A DNA stretch of 64,000 nt. Origin: Serratia entomophila. Lineage in GTDB: Bacteria; Pseudomonadota; Gammaproteobacteria; Enterobacterales; Enterobacteriaceae. How positions within the stretch are numbered: position 1 is the first letter of the stretch; every line of letters begins with the position of its first letter. Below the pieces are notes generated by a model, which saw only the letters and a program-made list of their open reading frames with translations, made no database searches and was not told the origin of the DNA. The DNA is taken from contig NZ_CP082787.1 of NCBI RefSeq assembly GCF_021462285.1, positions 558,001 through 622,000 on the forward strand, written 5' to 3'. The position numbers and the translations under genes were made by a program. Shown piece by piece: positions 1 to 7,104 of this stretch.

Positions 1-264
1 TTCCCGCTGCCGCAGGTAGTCTCCAGCGTCGGCATCGTGCTGGCGATCTTCTATATCACCCCGCCGGGCATGAACCCGCGCGACGTCTACATTCCCTTCG
101 GCTGGATGCTCGGCCTGACCGCCGCCTACGCGCTGTTCTGGACGCTGTGCGTGCAGAAGGTCAATCCGTTCAAACCGGTGCCGGTCGAGCAGGTGTTGGA
201 AAACGCCTTCGCCAAAGCGGAAAAAGGGGAGGCGCAGTTTGATCGGCTTACTTCCCTCACTTAA
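1..264 (+). CDS. C-terminus of a membrane transporter (partial)
   Basis: The reading frame is open from the first base and ends at the TAA at 262-264, so only the last 87 residues are present. They show two hydrophobic stretches (about residues 6-20 and 31-49) with a short charged tail, as in the end of an APC-type or related multi-pass permease. The family cannot be fixed from this fragment. The next gene starts inside its last codons, so the permease is the upstream member of a tightly coupled operon with the unknown protein, two SDRs and MoaF, and may import their substrate (inference). Confidence 0.6.
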   Translation, partial: FPLPQVVSSVGIVLAIFYITPPGMNPRDVYIPFGWMLGLTAAYALFWTLCVQKVNPFKPVPVEQVLENAFAKAEKGEAQFDRLTSLT

Positions 265-826
265 CCGCGCCTGGCGGCGGGCGCCGACGGGCTACCAGCC
301 GGGCGCCACCCTCGACCGGCTGGCGCAGAGCCTGCGGCCCTATGCCTGCGAACGTTTGGCGCCGTGCCTGCTGCGGCTGCAACTGCCGCAGGGGCCGCTG
401 ATTGAGATCAGCGAGCAGGTTCAGGCGCTGTTTATGGCGCACATCGTCAGCCATCGTTTTCGGCTGCAGGGGAACTGCGTTTTGCAGACGCCGCTGGCGC
501 TGAACGTGATTGCCGGCGGCTGGCTGCGGCGGCGCGGGGTTATCTACCGCAGCCGCCAAAAGCATCCCGACGCGCAGCGGCTGCATGATGCGCTGCAGCG
601 CTACCCGCAGATTGGCGAAACGCTGGCGCAGCTGGATTTTCGCCGCGTTCGGCTGGCGGTGGACGCCGGGCGCTGGACGCTGGATATCGAACATTTTGCC
701 GCGTCGGAGGTGGTCAGCCGTTTGCCGGCCGGCCGCCGCTACCTGCGGCTGGACGCCGAACAGCGGCGGCTGCTGTTGAGCAGCCTGCTGATGTTCGGCC
801 AACTGATGGAGAAGCTCAATGAGTAG
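239..826 (+). CDS. Conserved hypothetical protein, possibly DUF3156-like
   Basis: A 195-residue soluble, Arg/Leu-rich protein with no signal peptide or membrane segment. I do not recognise a catalytic motif. A link to the DUF3156 family is a memory-based guess and needs a profile search. The TTG start at 239 is supported by a strong Shine-Dalgarno stretch at 226-232 six bases upstream, and it lies inside the end of the permease gene. The 3' end overlaps the next SDR gene by 8 bases. Overlaps on both sides imply translational coupling in one operon. Confidence 0.6.
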   Translation: MIGLLPSLNRAWRRAPTGYQPGATLDRLAQSLRPYACERLAPCLLRLQLPQGPLIEISEQVQALFMAHIVSHRFRLQGNCVLQTPLALNVIAGGWLRRRGVIYRSRQKHPDAQRLHDALQRYPQIGETLAQLDFRRVRLAVDAGRWTLDIEHFAASEVVSRLPAGRRYLRLDAEQRRLLLSSLLMFGQLMEKLNE

Positions 827-1601
827 AGTCGTAGTGATTACCGGCGGCGGCACCGGGGTGGGCGCCGCCTGCGCCCGCCTGCTGGCCGCGCAGGGCGATC
901 GGGTGTTTATCATCGGCCGCCGGCCTGAACCCCTGGCGGCGCTGGCGAAGGAGATCGGCGCGCAGGCGCTGGTGGGCGACGCCTCGAGCGGCGAAAGCTG
1001 GACCACGCAGCTGCTGCCGGCCATTTTGCGGCAGGCCGGGCGCATCGACTGCCTGATCGGCAGCGCCGGCGGCATGGGGTTCAAGCGCATCACCGAGATG
1101 ACCGACCAACAGTGGCAGCAGGCGATGGACAGCAACCTCAACAGCGCCTTCGCCAGCGCGCGCGCCTGCCTGCCGGAGCTGGTGAAAAGCGGCGGCAACC
1201 TGCTGTTTGTGGCCTCTATCGCCTCGCTGGCCGCCGGCCCGGAGGTGTGCGGCTACGTCACCGCCAAGCATGCGCTGATCGGCCTGATGCGCTCCATCGC
1301 CCGCGATTACGGTCCGCAGGGCGTGCGCGCCAACGCAATCTGCCCGGGCTGGGTCACCACGCCGATGGCGGATGAAGAGATGCAGCTGCTGATGGATGCC
1401 CATCAGATTTCATTGGAGCAGGCCTACCGCATGGTGTGCCGCGACGTGCCGCTGCGCCGCCCGGCCAGCGCCGAAGAAATCGCCCGCGCCTGCCGTTTTC
1501 TCTGTTCGCCGGACGCTTCAATCATCACCGGCGCGGCGCTGGTGGCCGACGGCGGTTCCACCATCGTCGACGTGCCGACGCTGGCTTTCACTTCCCTGTA
1601 A
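819..1601 (+). CDS. SDR family oxidoreductase
   Basis: A 260-residue classical short-chain dehydrogenase/reductase. The N-terminal TGGGTGVG nucleotide-binding motif, a catalytic Ser in FVASIAS and a YVTAK (YxxxK) pair are visible, and the C-terminus has the usual DGG before the end. The substrate is not predictable. It is the third gene of the cluster with MoaF and a second SDR, so it probably works on the same (perhaps aromatic or amine-derived) compound. This is inference from position only. The start overlaps the upstream gene by 8 bases. Confidence 0.85.
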   Translation: MSRVVVITGGGTGVGAACARLLAAQGDRVFIIGRRPEPLAALAKEIGAQALVGDASSGESWTTQLLPAILRQAGRIDCLIGSAGGMGFKRITEMTDQQWQQAMDSNLNSAFASARACLPELVKSGGNLLFVASIASLAAGPEVCGYVTAKHALIGLMRSIARDYGPQGVRANAICPGWVTTPMADEEMQLLMDAHQISLEQAYRMVCRDVPLRRPASAEEIARACRFLCSPDASIITGAALVADGGSTIVDVPTLAFTSL

Positions 1602-1611
1602 GGAGCGGCAA

Positions 1612-2409
1612 ATGAGTTCAGAAGCGGTATTTATTCAGGTCGGCGCGCTGGCGGAGGGCTTTGCGCCGCACGGCAACACGCTGGAACAGCAGCACGGGTT
1701 GGCGGGAACCCTGTTGACGCTGCGCTTTAGCGACGGCGAATCGCTGCGCTGCCGGTTCAGCGACGACCAAACGCTGGACTGGGGCGAGCAGCGCGGCGTC
1801 GCCTACCGCGCCACCAGCATCCGCCCCGGCGTGCTGTTTATCGACTTCCTCGATCCCCTGCGGCCCAACGCCAGCGTTACGCTGGTGTGCGATCGCAATC
1901 AGGGCAACTTCACCGCGGTGTACGGCCAACTGCCGAACGAGAGCCAGACGCGGCTGGACGCCTTCAGCCGGGTGGAGCAGGGGCTGCCGCTGACGGCGGT
2001 AGAAGCCGGGTTCCGTTTCGGCACGCTGGACGACGCGCAGGCCGCGCCACCGGGCTTTACCGACGAGCTGATCGGCATGCGCAACATGTACACCTACAGC
2101 CCGAGCGAACGTTACGAGCACATTTACCTGAACGACAACTTCTACGCCTGGCAATGCCTGGACGGGGTGGAGAAAGGGCTGGCGGACGTCGATCGCTGCC
2201 ACTACGTGAAGGTGGCCGACCAACTTTACCTGTTCGTCTGGCGCGAGAAGATTATCCCGACGCTGGGGGTGGTGATGATCGATCTGCAGGCCATGCGTAC
2301 CGACGGCAAGATCCTCGGCTACCAGGGCAGCGATTTCAGCGCGTTGAGCAATTTTGCGGTTGGCGCCCACGCACAGGTGCTGAATACCACCCGCCATCCA
2401 TGGGGATAA
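1612..2409 (+). CDS. moaF: MoaF-like protein
   Basis: A 265-residue protein resembling the MoaF family: two related beta-rich halves, with GFTDELIG and YEHIYLNDNFYAWQCLDG typical of the C-terminal half. In Klebsiella aerogenes, moaF belongs to the monoamine (tyramine) regulon. The alternative database label 'molybdenum cofactor biosynthesis protein F' is probably a misreading of the name. No enzyme activity is established. ATG at 1612 follows AAGGAG at 1600-1605. It sits between two SDR genes and next to the 4-hydroxyphenylacetate cluster, which is where tyramine breakdown would lead. Confidence 0.75.
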   Translation: MSSEAVFIQVGALAEGFAPHGNTLEQQHGLAGTLLTLRFSDGESLRCRFSDDQTLDWGEQRGVAYRATSIRPGVLFIDFLDPLRPNASVTLVCDRNQGNFTAVYGQLPNESQTRLDAFSRVEQGLPLTAVEAGFRFGTLDDAQAAPPGFTDELIGMRNMYTYSPSERYEHIYLNDNFYAWQCLDGVEKGLADVDRCHYVKVADQLYLFVWREKIIPTLGVVMIDLQAMRTDGKILGYQGSDFSALSNFAVGAHAQVLNTTRHPWG

Positions 2410-2413
2410 GCCG

Positions 2414-3205
2414 ATGAACGCAACCTATGCGGCTGATGCATTCCTGGGGCAGACGGTGCTGGTGACCGGCGGCGCTCAGGGGATCGGGCTGGCGATCGTC
2501 GGCGCCTTTGCCCGGCTGGGCGCCAATGTGGTGATGGCGGACCTGCAGCTGCCGAAGGCGCAGGCGGCGGCGGAAAGCCTGCGGCGCGAGGGCTGGCGGG
2601 TGCAGGCGCTGGCCTGCGATCTGGCTGAACCCGGGCAGATAGCCGAGCTGGTGGCGGCAGCGGGTGAGCGGCATCAGCGGCTGGACGTGGTTATCCACAA
2701 CGCCGCCTATTTCCCGCTGACGCCCTTCACCGACATTGACGCCGCGCTGTTGCAACGCACGCTGAGCGTCAACCTGATGGCGCCGTTCTTTCTGGCGCAG
2801 GCGGCGTTGCCGTGGATGCGCCGGCAGGGCGGCGGCAGCATTCTGGTGACCTCGTCGGTGACCGGCCCGCGGGTGGCCTATCCGGGGCTGGCGCACTACG
2901 CGGCGTCCAAGGCCGGGGTGAACGGCTTTATCCGCGCGGCGGCACTGGAGCTGGCGGCGGCGGGCATTCGAGTCAACGGGGTGGAGCCGGGGATGATCCG
3001 CACCCCGGCGATGGCCAATCTGGGCGGCGCCGAGGTCAATCGGGCGATTGCGGCCGCGGTGCCGCTCGGGCGGCTGGGGGAGCCGGAAGACATCGCCGCG
3101 GCGATGGTGTTTCTCGCCTCGCCGGCGGCAGCCTATATCACCGGCCAGACGCTGGTGGTGGACGGCGGCGCACTGCTGCCGGAAGCGAATTCTCTGCTTA
3201 CTTGA
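2414..3205 (+). CDS. SDR family oxidoreductase (ERIC-altered 3' end)
   Basis: A 263-residue classical SDR: TGGAQGIG cofactor motif, NAA motif (IHNAAYF), catalytic Ser in LVTSSVTG and YAASK. It starts four bases after moaF. The family usually ends soon after the DGG motif. Here the tail continues into a TGA that coincides with the first bases of an ERIC element, so the last codons may have been set by the insertion. Part of this 3' end is repeated about 172 bases downstream. Substrate unknown. Confidence 0.85.
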   Translation: MNATYAADAFLGQTVLVTGGAQGIGLAIVGAFARLGANVVMADLQLPKAQAAAESLRREGWRVQALACDLAEPGQIAELVAAAGERHQRLDVVIHNAAYFPLTPFTDIDAALLQRTLSVNLMAPFFLAQAALPWMRRQGGGSILVTSSVTGPRVAYPGLAHYAASKAGVNGFIRAAALELAAAGIRVNGVEPGMIRTPAMANLGGAEVNRAIAAAVPLGRLGEPEDIAAAMVFLASPAAAYITGQTLVVDGGALLPEANSLLT

Positions 3206-3440
3206 CGCTGCAGCGTTGTTGGCTGCAGGCGCGCACTCCAGTCACTTACCTGAGTAAGCTCCTGGGGATTTACGCCCTGGCCGCCTAGCTGCAACGCCAA
3301 TTAATTTGAGAATTCCGGTGATTGAATCATTGGAGGGCAGCGCACTGCTGTCGGAAGCGAGTTCTCTGCTTACTTGACGCTGCAGCGTTGTTGGCTGCAG
3401 GCGCCCGTTCATTTGAGGATGCCGATTCATTGAATCATTT
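3166..3440. repeat. Imperfect tandem duplication spanning SDR end, ERIC and hpaR end
   Basis: Bases 3166-3232 (last SDR codons plus the left end of the ERIC) recur at 3338-3404 with a few substitutions, offset 172. The flank after the ERIC (3301-3331, ending in TTGAATCATT) recurs at 3408-3440 and runs into the hpaR stop. The second unit lacks the middle and right part of the ERIC. A tandem duplication after ERIC insertion, followed by an internal deletion, explains this. Confidence 0.75.
3203..3300 (+). repeat. ERIC (IRU) repeat
   Basis: Contains the ERIC core, GTCACTTACCTGAGTAAGCT followed by CCTGGGGATT, which is the region targeted by the classical ERIC PCR primers. It is flanked by inverted ends (GCTGCAGCGTTG and CTGCAACGCC). 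It lies between the convergent SDR and hpaR genes, and its left edge coincides with the SDR stop codon. Confidence 0.85.
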
Positions 3441-3887
3441 CTTGGCGGGATGGGCGGTCACGTTGGCGGGCATTTGCTCGCCCAGGGTGATCAGCTCATC
3501 CAGCAGCGTCATCAGCTGCTCCATCTTCTGCTGCGAGAACGCGGCTTCAATCTCGGCATATCCCTGTTCCACCTGATGGCGCGCCACGTCGTACAGCTCC
3601 TGGCCCTGCTGGGTCAGCGAGACGTACAGCTTGCGCTGATCGTTGACCGGCTTCAGGCGGAAGATCAGCTTGTCGCGCTCCATGCGCGACAAAATGCCGG
3701 TCAGGCTGGGGCGCAGGATGCAGGTTTCCGCCGCCAGCTCGTGAAATTCTATCGAGCGGCTGTTGGCCAGCACGCGGATGATGCGCCACTGCTGTTCGGT
3801 CAGGTTATGGCTTTTCAGGATCGGGCGAAAGAACCCCATGGCTGTTTCACGCGCCTGCAGCAGGGCGATGGTTAAGGACTCATGCAT
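3435..3887 (-). CDS. hpaR: HpaR, MarR-family repressor of the homoprotocatechuate operon
   Basis: A 150-residue MarR/winged-helix protein matching the HpaR family in length and sequence (N-terminal MHESLTIALLQARE, LTEQQWRIIRVL, and the wing with DQRKLYVSLT). In E. coli W, HpaR represses the hpaGEDFHI promoter and its own gene until 4-HPA or homoprotocatechuate is present. It is divergent from hpaG1 across a 335-base region with a clear palindrome. ATG at 3887 gives the family length. Confidence 0.93.
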   Translation of the reverse strand: MHESLTIALLQARETAMGFFRPILKSHNLTEQQWRIIRVLANSRSIEFHELAAETCILRPSLTGILSRMERDKLIFRLKPVNDQRKLYVSLTQQGQELYDVARHQVEQGYAEIEAAFSQQKMEQLMTLLDELITLGEQMPANVTAHPAKK

Positions 3888-4103
3888 AAGTTTATGCCTT
3901 AGCTATCAAGGTGTTCGGTCCGCGCCGCCGGCCGCCGGAAAACGGAGTGACGGCGCGCAGGCGTTCGATTTTTATTAATAACTTAATAATAGCCAAATTT
4001 GCCCCGGCGGATAAAGCGAAAATGCCTCCGGCGATGAAAAAGAGCGCTAAAAATGATTAACAGCTTGAATAATCACGCTTATGTTTCTGTTTTGTGAATA
4101 TTT

Positions 4104-4119
4104 TGTTATCGCGATCACA
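4104..4119 (+). promoter_or_regulatory. CRP-like site upstream of hpaG1
   Basis: TGTTA-N6-TCACA matches 9 of the 10 core CRP positions. It is centred about 57 bases before the predicted start point, close to a class I spacing. Catabolite control of the hpa meta operon is known in E. coli W. Confidence 0.6.
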
Positions 4120-4135
4120 AATCAATCCACGCGCA

Positions 4136-4185
4136 TTGCGTAAAAGCTGAACAGCGTATAAAAGTAATCATTAACATATTAATGA
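4136..4185 (+). promoter_or_regulatory. hpaG promoter with HpaR operator
   Basis: A TATAAA -10 box at 4157-4162 has a TTGCGT -35-like box at 4136-4141 (short 15-base spacing). A palindrome with 7-base arms, TCATTAA-CATA-TTAATGA, at 4168-4185 covers the expected start point, which fits a MarR-type repressor operator for HpaR (inference). Confidence 0.6.
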
Positions 4186-4222
4186 ATGCCGGTTGTCATG
4201 TTCTGTCACTAAAGGAGTTTGC

Positions 4223-4849
4223 ATGAAAGGCACCGTATTTTCCGTTGCGCTGAACCACCGCAGCCAGATTGACGCCTGGGATCAGGCGTTCCACCAGCCG
4301 CCGTATAAAACCCCGCCCAAGACCCCGGTGTGGTTTATCAAACCGCGCAATACCCACCTCGCCAACGGCGGGGCTATCCCGTTCCCGGCCGGCGAAACGG
4401 TGCAGAGCGGCGCCACGCTGGCGGTGATCGTTGGCGATACCGCGCGCAAAGTACCGGCCGACAAGGTGAGCGAGTATCTGGCCGGCTATGCGCTGGCCAA
4501 CGACGTCAGCCTGCCGGAAAGCAGCTTCTACCGCCCGGCGATCAAGGCGAAGTGCCGCGACGGTTTCTGCCCGCTGGGGGATATCGGCCAGCTGGCGGCG
4601 ACCGACCGGCTGGAGATCGTCACCGAGATCAACGGCGTGGAGCGGGACCGCTGGTCGACCGCCGATCTGCTGCGCTCGGTGCCGGAACTGATCGCCGCCA
4701 TCAGCGATTTCATTACCCTGCGGCCGGGCGATGCGGTGCTGATCGGCACCCCGCACCAGCGGGTGGAGATCAAACCGGGGGATGAGGTGACGGTGCGCGC
4801 CGCCGGCCTGCCCACTCTGACCAACCGCGTGAGCCAGGCAGGAGAATAA
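4223..4849 (+). CDS. hpaG1: HpaG1: 4-HPA degradation isomerase/decarboxylase, N-terminal subunit
   Basis: A 208-residue FAH-fold protein corresponding to the first half of E. coli HpaG. The pathway step is decarboxylation of 5-oxopent-3-ene-1,2,5-tricarboxylate and isomerisation of its product. In E. coli both halves are fused; here they are separate genes with a 2-base gap. The stretch equivalent to the E-x-E metal-binding motif of HpaG2 reads GATLAVIVG, so the acidic pair is absent in this half. ATG at 4223 follows AAAGGAG at 4211-4217. Confidence 0.9.
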   Translation: MKGTVFSVALNHRSQIDAWDQAFHQPPYKTPPKTPVWFIKPRNTHLANGGAIPFPAGETVQSGATLAVIVGDTARKVPADKVSEYLAGYALANDVSLPESSFYRPAIKAKCRDGFCPLGDIGQLAATDRLEIVTEINGVERDRWSTADLLRSVPELIAAISDFITLRPGDAVLIGTPHQRVEIKPGDEVTVRAAGLPTLTNRVSQAGE

Positions 4850-4851
4850 CC

Positions 4852-5616
4852 ATGAGACACGCCCGTATTCGCCATCATGGCCAGATTGTTAACGTCAGCG
4901 TGGACGAGCAGCTGCACGTGACCCTGCCAGACGGCAACATCCTGAATGAGCACGACGTCGAGTGGCTGCCGCCGGCGCAGGGCACGGTGTTCGCCCTGGG
5001 CCTGAACTACGCCGATCACGCCAGCGAGCTGGAATTCAAGGCGCCGGAGGAGCCGCTGGTGTTCCTCAAGGCGCCGAACACGCTGACCGGCCACCGCCAG
5101 GTGTCGGTGCGGCCGGCCGGGGTGGAATACATGCACTACGAGGCCGAGCTGGTGGCGGTGATCGGCAAAACCGCGCGCAACGTCAGCCGCGAAGACGCCA
5201 TGGACTATGTGGCCGGCTACACCCTGTGCAACGACTACGCCATCCGCGATTACCTGGAAAACTACTACCGCCCGAACCTGCGGGTGAAGAGCCGCGACAC
5301 CCTGACGCCGATCGGCCCCTACATCGTCGATCGCGACGACGTCGCCGATCCGCACCGGCTGGCGCTCAGCACCTACGTCAACGGCGAGCTGCGCCAGCGC
5401 GGCAATACCGCCGACATGATTTTCGATATTCCGTTCCTGATAGCCTACCTGAGCGAATTCATGACGCTGCAGCCGGGCGACATGATCGCCACCGGCACGC
5501 CGAAGGGGCTGGCCGACGTGCAGCCGGGCGACGAAGTGGTGGTGGAGATCGAGGGCATCGGCCGTTTGGTTAACCACATCATCAGCGAAAAAGATTACGA
5601 GGAGAGCCTGCGATGA
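4852..5616 (+). CDS. hpaG2: HpaG2: 4-HPA degradation isomerase/decarboxylase, C-terminal subunit
   Basis: A 254-residue fumarylacetoacetate hydrolase-fold protein. The metal-site E-x-E is present (YEAELVAVIG), followed by an Asp in NDYAIRDY and the GTPKG loop near the end. It is equivalent to the second half of E. coli HpaG and would act on the tricarboxylate and hydroxyheptadienedioate intermediates of homoprotocatechuate breakdown. It overlaps hpaE by four bases (ATGA). Confidence 0.92.
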   Translation: MRHARIRHHGQIVNVSVDEQLHVTLPDGNILNEHDVEWLPPAQGTVFALGLNYADHASELEFKAPEEPLVFLKAPNTLTGHRQVSVRPAGVEYMHYEAELVAVIGKTARNVSREDAMDYVAGYTLCNDYAIRDYLENYYRPNLRVKSRDTLTPIGPYIVDRDDVADPHRLALSTYVNGELRQRGNTADMIFDIPFLIAYLSEFMTLQPGDMIATGTPKGLADVQPGDEVVVEIEGIGRLVNHIISEKDYEESLR

Positions 5617-7067
5617 AAACCATCAACCACTGGATCGACGGCAAGAACGTCGCCAGCCAAGACTATTTCACCACCAGCAACCCGGCCAACGGCGAGGTGC
5701 TGGCCGAGGTGGCGTCCGGCGGCCAGCTGGAGATCGATCAGGCGGTGGCCGCCGCCAAAGCGGCTTTCCCCAAGTGGGCCAACACGCCGATGAAGGAGCG
5801 CGCGCGCCTGATGCGCCGCCTGGGCGAGCTGATCGATGAAAACGTGCCGCAAATCGCCGAGCTGGAAACCGCCGACACCGGCCTGCCGATCCACCAGACC
5901 AAAAACGTGCTGATCCCGCGCGCGTCGCACAACTTCGAATTCTTCGCCGAAATTTGCCAGCAGATGAACGGCAAAACCTACCCGGTGGACGACAAGATGC
6001 TCAACTACACGCTGATCCAGCCGGTCGGGGTGTGCGCGCTGGTGTCGCCGTGGAACGTGCCTTTCATGACCGCTACCTGGAAAACCGCGCCCTGCCTGGC
6101 GCTGGGCAATACCGCGGTGCTGAAGATGTCCGAGCTGTCGCCGCTGACCGCCGATCGTCTGGGCGAGCTGGCGCTGGAAGCCGGCATCCCGGCCGGGGTG
6201 CTGAACGTGGTGCAGGGCTACGGCGCCACCGCCGGCGACGCGCTGGTGCGCCATAAGGACGTGCGGGCGGTGTCCTTCACCGGCGGCACCGCCACCGGCC
6301 GCCGCATCATCGAGAGCGCCGGGCTGAAGAAGTTCTCCATGGAGCTGGGCGGCAAATCGCCGGTGCTGATCTTCGAGGATGCCGACATCGAACGCGCGCT
6401 GGACGCCGCGCTGTTCACCATCTTCTCGATCAACGGCGAACGCTGCACCGCCGGTTCGCGCATCTTCATTCAGGAAAGCATCTACCCGGAATTCGTTAAA
6501 CGCTTCGCCGAGCGCGCCAACCGGCTGCGGGTGGGCGATCCGCAGGATCCCAACACCCAGGTGGGGGCGTTGATCAGCCCGCAGCACTGGGAAAAGGTCT
6601 CCGGCTATATCCGCCTGGGGATAGAGGAAGGGGCGACCCTGCTGGCCGGCGGCCCGGACAAGCCGGCCGGCCTGAGCCACGGCAACTTCCTGCGCCCGAC
6701 GGTGCTGGCGGACGTCGACAACCGGATGCGCATCGCGCAGGAGGAGATCTTCGGGCCGGTGGCCTGCCTGCTGCCGTTCAAATCCGAAGAAGACGGCCTG
6801 CGCATGGCCAACGATGTGGAGTACGGCCTGGCATCGTACATCTGGACGCAGGATGTGAGCAAGGTTCTGCGCCTGGCCCGCGGCATTGAGGCGGGCATGG
6901 TGTTCGTCAACACCCAAAACGTGCGCGATCTGCGCCAGCCGTTCGGCGGCGTCAAAGCCTCCGGCACCGGCCGCGAGGGCGGCGAATACAGCTTCGAGGT
7001 GTTCGCCGAGATGAAAAATGTGTGCATTTCCATGGGTGACCACCCAATCCCGAAATGGGGCGTCTAA
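5613..7067 (+). CDS. hpaE: HpaE: 5-carboxymethyl-2-hydroxymuconic-semialdehyde dehydrogenase
   Basis: A 484-residue NAD-dependent aldehyde dehydrogenase. The ELGGKSP motif has the general-base Glu at residue 244, and NGERCTAG has the catalytic Cys at residue 278, the normal 34-residue spacing. It oxidises the ring-fission semialdehyde CHMS to the dicarboxylic CHM. It lies in the standard hpa order after hpaG2, with a four-base overlap, and 37 bases before hpaD. Confidence 0.95.
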   Translation: MKTINHWIDGKNVASQDYFTTSNPANGEVLAEVASGGQLEIDQAVAAAKAAFPKWANTPMKERARLMRRLGELIDENVPQIAELETADTGLPIHQTKNVLIPRASHNFEFFAEICQQMNGKTYPVDDKMLNYTLIQPVGVCALVSPWNVPFMTATWKTAPCLALGNTAVLKMSELSPLTADRLGELALEAGIPAGVLNVVQGYGATAGDALVRHKDVRAVSFTGGTATGRRIIESAGLKKFSMELGGKSPVLIFEDADIERALDAALFTIFSINGERCTAGSRIFIQESIYPEFVKRFAERANRLRVGDPQDPNTQVGALISPQHWEKVSGYIRLGIEEGATLLAGGPDKPAGLSHGNFLRPTVLADVDNRMRIAQEEIFGPVACLLPFKSEEDGLRMANDVEYGLASYIWTQDVSKVLRLARGIEAGMVFVNTQNVRDLRQPFGGVKASGTGREGGEYSFEVFAEMKNVCISMGDHPIPKWGV

Positions 7068-7104
7068 GCCTCAGGCCACAACAAAAACGAAAGAGATGAG
7101 AACG

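Larger units (their letters stand above)
3888..4222. promoter_or_regulatory. Divergent hpaR/hpaG1 control region
   Basis: This 335-base gap holds no gene. It is AT-rich compared with its flanks. It carries a CRP-like site, a sigma70-like promoter and a palindromic operator (listed separately), and a run rich in A/T near 3970-4100 that could accommodate IHF, which is known to act at the E. coli W promoter. Confidence 0.7.

Noticed and set aside
1612..2409. MoaF as a molybdenum cofactor biosynthesis enzyme
   Set aside because: That label comes from the gene name; the Klebsiella moa genes refer to monoamine regulation, and no molybdopterin genes are nearby.
3203..3440. CRISPR array or mobile insertion sequence at the repeated SDR/hpaR junction
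   Set aside because: Only two imperfect units, one containing an ERIC; no regular spacers, no transposase, no terminal repeats of an IS.
7018..7104. Longer hpaD starting upstream of 7105
   Set aside because: The extension overlaps hpaE and breaks the exact residue numbering match to the known dioxygenase.
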